A stretch of 13,014 nucleotides of DNA from Hymenopellis radicata (lineage: Eukaryota; Basidiomycota; Agaricomycetes; Agaricales; Physalacriaceae). The stretch spans positions 1 to 13,014 of the forward strand of contig JADNRX010001188.1 of the NCBI GenBank assembly GCA_015501595.1. Reading direction: 5' to 3'. Under the pieces are notes generated by a model. That model saw only the letters and a list, made by a program, of their open reading frames with translations, had not been told where the DNA came from and searched no databases. Positions within the stretch are counted from its first letter, which is position 1; every line of letters starts with the position of its first letter. Positions 8,192-13,014 of this stretch are shown one piece after another. The position numbers and the translations under genes were made by a program.

Positions 8192-9195
8192 ATGGCAGAT
8201 AACGTGGCGGAGGAACGCATTGACCTCAACGATCCCAGATATCCTCCTGAACTGTACCACCACGTCCAGGACATGATCGACCAGCTCTCGACTGGCCACC
8301 AGGAATTGAAGCATTCCGGCCAGTTCCCGGTACCCGTACGTGATTCGTCTTCCTCAGCGAATGTTTGAATTCGACTGGCTGTCAATCAGATTTCCCTTTG
8401 CGCTACTCTTGGCGAAAATTCACCAGTCTATTGCCCTATATGCCCTCCCCCGAAGATCGAAATCGCCTTCAAAACCTTGAAGAACAGAATCTACTACGAC
8501 AAACGCCGCTCGCCGCAGCCGTTATATAAGACGGAAGCGGCTTGGATCCAACATCATTGGAGAAGGGTTCACGGGAATGTCGTTATACCTGTTCCAGCTC
8601 CGAGTAGCGAAGTGCGCCAGGTATGCTGTGTCGTCTTCTCTCTGCCCATGCTATGATTGAATGACATCCCAAGAGCAGTCGTGGAGCAACCAAGGAAGTC
8701 TATCGCTGTCCACTAAATGATACACGGAGTGCGAAAGCAGGGTGCGAATCCTGGGCGTACAGGAGTGTCAAGGGCTACTGTGAGAATCACTTTCATCTTG
8801 TGCACTGCGCCATCGAGACACGCTTTATGACCGACTGGCCGTGGCAGCATGGAGACCTTCCCTGGATGACCGGTCAGCTTCCGCTCGCAGACGAGGAACT
8901 GCGGGATTACATCTACCGCGTTGTAGACCCGTCATGGGCCACCATCTATGCCGATCTCGTCCTCGGTCATCTCCACCCTATGCCTCACCATACTTTGGAG
9001 GACTTGGTTGACGAGTGGCGGAGAACAGATCCAGACTTTGTACGCGCATTTAGCTTGTTCGAGGAGGAGAACTCGCTTTCTGGATCTTGCTTCACCTCGC
9101 CGATGTTCCTAGCTCTATCGGCATTCTCTTCACCAGGGACTAGTTCTAAGGACATTGTTGTGGTCGATTCCCCCGAGTACATTATGATTGATTAA
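8192..9195 (+). CDS. Predicted two-zinc-finger protein, three exons, 298 residues
   Basis: Exons 8192-8335, 8390-8620 and 8674-9195 join in frame into 298 residues. The ATG context (ACGAATGGC) and the TATA box 93 bases upstream support the start. Exon 2 contains C63-x2-C66 followed by H104-x4-H109 (HWRRVH). Exon 3 starts with C137-x11-C149 followed by H164-x4-H169 (HFHLVH). The two units look like duplicated, divergent C2H2 fingers with a common H-aromatic-x-x-V-H end, suggesting zinc binding and possibly nucleic-acid or protein binding. Residues 175-235 are Trp/Asp/Leu-rich without a named domain. The acidic C-terminal end contains DIVVVDSPEY (about residues 284-293), which resembles a SUMO-interacting motif. 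I do not recognise the family; similar lineage-restricted proteins occur in mushroom fungi, but the molecular function is unknown. The duplicate finger pattern strongly supports the splice model, because the second unit depends on the chosen acceptor. Confidence 0.7.
8336..8389 (+). other. Intron 1 of the zinc-finger gene
   Basis: The donor is GTACGT and the acceptor ATCAG; length is 54 bases, typical of basidiomycetes. It lies in phase 0 after 48 codons. Without splicing the frame stops at 8366-8368 (TGA). Confidence 0.75.
8621..8673 (+). other. Intron 2 of the zinc-finger gene
   Basis: The donor is GTATGC and the acceptor CCAAG; length is 53 bases, phase 0. A stronger-looking CAG acceptor five bases on (8678) would throw the frame into a stop within 14 codons, so the rarer AAG acceptor is chosen. 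A branch-like TGAAT/TGAC lies around 8658-8664. Confidence 0.6.
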
Positions 9196-9217
9196 TATAC
9201 GATTTGTTTGAATGTGA

Positions 9218-9415
9218 ATTCCATTGCCAAGATAAAACGAAAACGATAACAACGCGAGTGGGATAGCAGGTCGAGTAGCAGGTTGGTGATACAGATGACA
9301 CGATGCGAAAGTGATTGCCCAGAGATTCCATTGCCCAGAGAAAACAGAACGATAACAACGCGATAGCAGGTCGAGTAGCAGGTTGGTGATACAGATGAGA
9401 TGATGCGAAAATGAT
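9218..9415. repeat. Tandem duplication, unit 107 bases
   Basis: Copy 1 (9218-9324) and copy 2 (9325-9415) both run from ATTCCATTGCC through ACGATAACAACGCG, ATAGCAGGTCGAGTAGCAGG and TTGGTGATACAGATGA to GATGCGAAA-TGAT. Copy 2 lacks a seven-base block after ACGCG (AGTGGG region) and has scattered substitutions. It sits in the 3' flank of the zinc-finger gene and probably overlaps its 3' UTR. Confidence 0.9.
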
Positions 9416-9539
9416 ATAAAGATATACCTATGCAAGACGCGTGGGAAGACGGGGATATCGAGAGGACGTTATATCCACCTCGGGCTCTTGGAAGAAACAC
9501 CGACATACGGGAAGTCTGGGAAATGCTTCACTGGGTGAA

Positions 9540-10086
9540 TCATGTGAAGTTTAAGGGTAAAATTTTGGTTAAAAAACTTAAGCATTTTTAAGCATTTTTT
9601 CGGTTAAATTTTTTTTAAAAAAGTTTAAACTTTTTTCAGCCTATTTTGAGTGAAAAATGTCCTTAAAAACAGGGTGAAAAACATGTGAGAATCTTTAAAT
9701 CTCAATTTGGAAGAATTTAAGTAATTTTAAACCTCAAAAAGATGTTAAAAACTTTAAAACAGATATTATGATAAGTTTAACATCTTTTTAACTTGAAAAT
9801 ATAGATAGAATTGCATAAAATGAAGGTTAGAATTTCTGAAATGTAAATATGGACATTTTAAGCAAATTGTTAATGATTTTTTTAGGAGATATTATGGAAG
9901 GAATTCAAGCGAAAACTTATAAAAAGATTTTAAGAGTAGTTTAAGCTAAAAATTACATTAAAACTTGTGAAAAACTTTAAAAGGAGCATTGAGAAATGTC
10001 TAAGGAGAATTTAAGATAATATAGGGTAGAAAACTAGAAGAAATATGGTGAGAAATATAACAAAAATATGCTAAAAAACTAAATAT
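9540..10086. other. Extremely AT-rich block
   Basis: Two hand-counted lines have 13 and 11 G+C in 60 (about 20%), against a near-balanced composition on both sides. The block is packed with TTTAA, TTTAAG and AAAACTTTAAAA variants, including a direct repeat of TTAAGCATTTTT near 9578. No ORF over 60 codons is present. From about 9890 rightward the + strand is purine-rich with few C (12 G to 4 C in 9961-10020; 11 to 4 in 10021-10080). The borders are sharp. It could be mutated heterochromatin, a boundary or origin-type sequence, or the remains of an AT-rich repeat. Confidence 0.7.
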
Positions 10087-10286
10087 ACTGTAGCGATTCG
10101 CGCATATAAGCATATATTGCATCATGGTATCTCTTAGGCAAGCAGAAGGATTTCGAAAGCAAAAACTGTCATACCCAGGGATATTGAGATAGGAGACAGT
10201 TTAAATAAGCTAATCTCCATTTGTGTAGTTGACAGCAAATGTGCTCCCTATAACAGATATCGATATTTATAACATATTCGCTACAT
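10087..10286. other. Transition between AT-rich block and satellite
   Basis: No gene is seen. Base composition returns to moderate. Isolated satellite-like words appear (GGGATATTGAGATAGGAGA near 10180, GATATCGATATT near 10257), suggesting a decayed array edge or chance. Confidence 0.4.
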
Positions 10287-13014
10287 GAGAGTACTGCTGA
10301 AATATCTGTGAACTCCAGGAGACGTGTTGGACAACCCGTGGATATCCATAAGATATCCAGAGCACTGCGTGGAAATCCAAAAATGACGCGGGGATATTCA
10401 TATGGATATCCAGAGCATTGCGAGGATATCCATGAGATATCCGGAGCACTGCTGGGATGTCTAAACAGATCCTGTAAACTCCAGGAGACATGTCGGACAA
10501 CCCGTGGATATCCATAAGATATCCAGAGCACTGTGCAGATATCCAAAACTGACGCGGGGATATCCATGTGGATATCCGGGGCACTGCGAGGATATCCATG
10601 AGATATCCGGGGCACTGCTGGGATATTTAGACAGATCCTGTAACCTGCAGGAGACGTGTTGGACAACCCGTGGATATCTGTGAGATATCCAGAGCACTGC
10701 GCGGATATCCAAAACTAACGCGGGGATATCTAGAGCACTGCGAGGGTATCCATGAGATATCCGGGGCACTGCTGGGATATCTAGACAGATCCTGTAAACT
10801 CCAGGAGACGTGTCGGACAACCCATGGATATCCGTGAGATATCCAGAGCACTGCGCGGATATCCAAAACTGACAGGGGGATATCCATGTGGATATCCGGG
10901 GCACTGCGGGGATATCCATGAGATATCCGGAGGACTGCTGGGATGTCTAGACGTGTCGGACAACCCGTGGATATCCGTGAGATATTCAGAGCACGGCGCG
11001 AATATCCAAAACTAACGCGGGGATATCCATGTGGATATCTGGGGCACTGCGGGGATATCCATGAGATATCCGGGGCACTGCTGGGATATCTAGCCAGATC
11101 CTGTAAACTCCAGGAGCCGTGTCCGACAACCCGTGGATATCCGTGACATATTCAGAGCACGGCGCGGATATCCAAAACTAATGCAGGGATATCAATGTGG
11201 ATATCCGGGGCACTGCGGGGATATCCATGAGATATCCGGAGGACTGCTGGGATGTCTAGACGTGTCGGACAACCCGTAGATATCCGTGAGATATCCAGAG
11301 CACTGCGCGGATATCCAAAACTAATGCGGGGATATCCATGTGGATATCCGGGGCACTGCGAGGATATCCATGAGATATCTGGGGCACTGCTGGGATATCT
11401 AGACAGATCCTGTAAACTCCAGGAGACGTGTCGGACAACCCGTGGATATCCGTGAGATATCCAGAGCACTGCGCGGATATCCAAAACTAACGCGGGGATA
11501 TCCATGTAGCACTGCAGGATATCCATGAGATATCGGGCACTGCTGGGATATCTAGACAGATCCTGTAAACTCCAGGAGACGTGTCGGACAACCCGTGGAT
11601 ATCCGAGATATCCAGAGCACTGCGGGGATATCTAAAACTAATGCGGGGATATCCATGTGGATATCCGGAGCACTGCGGGATATCCATGAGATATCTGGGG
11701 CACTGCTGGGATATCTAGACAGATCCTGTAAACTCCAGGAGACGTGTCGGACAACCCGTGGATATCTATGAGATATCCAGAGCACTGCGCGGATATCCAA
11801 AACTAACGCGGGGATATCCATGTGGATATCCGAGGCACTGCTGGGATATCTAGACAGATCCTGTAAACTCCAGGAGACGTGTCGGACAACCCGTGGATAT
11901 CTGTGAGATATCCAGAGCACTGCGCGGATATCCAAGACTAGCGCAAGATATCCATGTGGATATCCGGAGCACTGCGAGGATATCCATGAGATATCTGGGG
12001 CACTGCTGGGATATCTAGACAGATCCTGTAAACTCCAGGAGACGTGTCGGACAACCCGTGGATATCTGTGAGATATCCAGAGCACTGCGCGGATATCCAA
12101 AACTAACGCGGGGATATCCATGAGCACTGCGGATATCCATGAGATATCTGGGGCACTGCTGGGATATCTAGACAGATCCTGTAAACTCCAGGAGACGTGT
12201 CGGACAACCCGTGGATATCCGTGAGATATCCAGAGCACTGCGCGGATATCCAAAACTAACGCGGGATATCCATGTATGGATATCCATGAGCACTGCGGGA
12301 TATCTAGACAGATCCTGTAAACTCCAGGAGACGTGTCGGACAACCGTGGATATCCGTGATCCAGAGCACTGCGCGGATATCCAAAACTAACGCGGGGATA
12401 TCCATATGGATATCCAGAGCACTGCGAGGATATCCATGAGATATCCGGGGCACTGCTTGGGATATCTAGACAGATCCTGTAAACTCCAGGAGACGTGTCG
12501 GACAACCCGATGGATATCCGTGAGATATCCATATGGATATACCAGAGCACTGCGAGGATATCCATGAGATATCCGGTGCACTGCTGGGATGTCTAGACAG
12601 ATCCTGTAAACTCCAGGGGACGTGTCAGAGAACCTGTGGATATCCGTGAGATATCCAGAGCACTGCGCGGATATCCAAAACTAACGCAGGGAATATCCAT
12701 GTGGAATATCCGAGGCACTGCGGGGATATCTAGACAGATCCTGTAAAACTCCAGGAGACGTGTCGGACAACCCGTGGATATCCGTGATCCAGAGCACTGC
12801 GCGGATATCCAAAACTAACGCGGGGAATATCCATATGGATATCCAGAGCACTGTGAGGATATCCATGAGATATCCGGGGCACTGCTGGGATATCTAGACA
12901 GATCCTGTAAAAAACTCCCAGGAGACGCGTAGATCGGATTCAACACCAGTTCGAATCCGTGAGATATCCAGAGCACTGCGCTATATCCAAAACTAATGCG
13001 GGAATATCCATATG
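10287..13014. repeat. Satellite array, modal unit about 166 bases
   Basis: The marker word GACGTGTCGGACAACCCG or a variant begins at 10321, 10487, 10653, 10807, 10950, 11116, 11259, 11425, 11578, 11741, 11876, 12041, 12194, 12330, 12492, 12619, 12757 and 12924. The resulting periods are 166, 166, 154, 143, 166, 143, 166, 153, 163, 135, 165, 153, 136, 162, 127, 138 and 167. That makes 17 full units, plus partial ones at both ends; the array leaves the window at the right. Each full unit has eight GATATC or near-GATATC sites, mostly as the palindrome GGATATCC, separated by CACTGC-containing spacers, plus one unique 51-base segment (TAGACAGATCCTGTAAACTC onward). Shorter units have lost one or more internal modules. 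Long minus-strand reading frames across it have rotating frames and no protein logic. Confidence 0.95.
12930..12959. other. Foreign hairpin segment inside a satellite unit
   Basis: One unit departs from the consensus after GGAGACG. The usual TGTCGGACAACCCGTGGAT is replaced by sequence that forms a perfect 7-base stem (CGGATTC 12935-12941 with GAATCCG 12953-12959) around an 11-base loop. The right side, AGTTCGAATCC (12948-12958), matches the Pol III B-box consensus GGTTCGANTCC at 10 of 11 positions. The array then resumes normally. There is no room for a complete tRNA. Confidence 0.6.

Noticed and set aside
8800..9195. Separate 131-codon gene beginning at 8800
   Set aside because: The frame is open upstream to the exon 3 start at 8674 and joins exons 1 and 2 in frame, giving a consistent paired zinc-finger protein.
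10087..10095. ACTGTAGCG, also found in the inverted-repeat arm (4782-4790)
   Set aside because: Nine shared bases with no extended similarity on either side are expected by chance in 13 kb.
11552..12565. 337-codon minus-strand ORF and many smaller ones in both directions over the satellite
   Set aside because: They are translations of the 166-base unit. The unit is not a multiple of three, so the frame rotates from copy to copy; all frames are nearly stop-free because the minus strand of the unit holds only about two TAG words. The peptides are repeated permutations of the same words with no start or domain.
12930..12959. tRNA gene
   Set aside because: Only a B-box-like word and one stem are present; satellite sequence on both sides leaves no room for an acceptor stem, D arm or anticodon arm.
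10287..13014. CRISPR-like array
   Set aside because: Units are contiguous and about 166 bases; there are no short identical repeats with unique spacers, and the organism is eukaryotic.

Overview
The window reads as part of a filamentous fungal genome, most likely a basidiomycete of the Agaricomycetes. The evidence is a Ty3/gypsy-type polyprotein of the kind common in mushroom genomes (retropepsin with a DTGSEL site, RT with a YIDD box, RNase H, integrase), a three-exon gene with introns of 53 and 54 bases, and a large tandem satellite. No bacterial signals (Shine-Dalgarno operons, CRISPR) are seen, and I recognise no rRNA or tRNA gene.

Layout. (1) 1-4836: a decayed Ty3/gypsy-like retroelement. 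Gag-like/linker, protease, RT, RNase H and integrase follow in order on the + strand, broken by at least three frame changes (about 875, 2211-2216, 4508-4511) and cut off soon after the integrase core. A nearly perfect 55/56-base inverted repeat bounds it instead of direct LTRs; the left arm touches the window edge. (2) 4837-5841: a 130-base spacer, a scrambled third copy of the repeat arm (4967-5029), and a 280-codon ORF of unknown function. (3) 5842-8098: about 2.2 kb with no convincing gene. It holds a weak solo-LTR candidate, two hairpins, a short microsatellite and a degenerate direct repeat of about 103 bases. (4) 8099-9195: a credible host gene with TATA box, three exons and a 298-residue product. 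It carries two zinc-finger-like C2H2 units, each ending in a matching H-x4-H, and a short C-terminal segment resembling a SUMO-interacting motif. (5) 9218-9415: two tandem copies of a 107-base repeat just downstream of that gene. (6) 9540-10086: an extremely AT-rich block, about 20% GC on sampled lines, with strand asymmetry in its right half. (7) 10287-13014 (window end): a satellite array with a modal period of about 166 bases.

The most interesting structure is the satellite. Within one unit the GATATC palindromes lie 11, 20, 21, 12, 20, 11 and 20 bases apart, so nearly all fall on multiples of about 10.5 bp, the DNA helical repeat. The unit length is also close to one nucleosome repeat. 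Next to an AT-rich block and a dead retroelement, this suggests heterochromatin, perhaps centromeric or subtelomeric; that is inference. The long minus-strand reading frames across the array are by-products of a stop-poor repeat, not genes.

The genes do not form a pathway. The retroelement is a fossil, the 280-codon ORF is probably an orphan or transposon-associated gene, and the zinc-finger gene is the only part that looks like an intact host locus.
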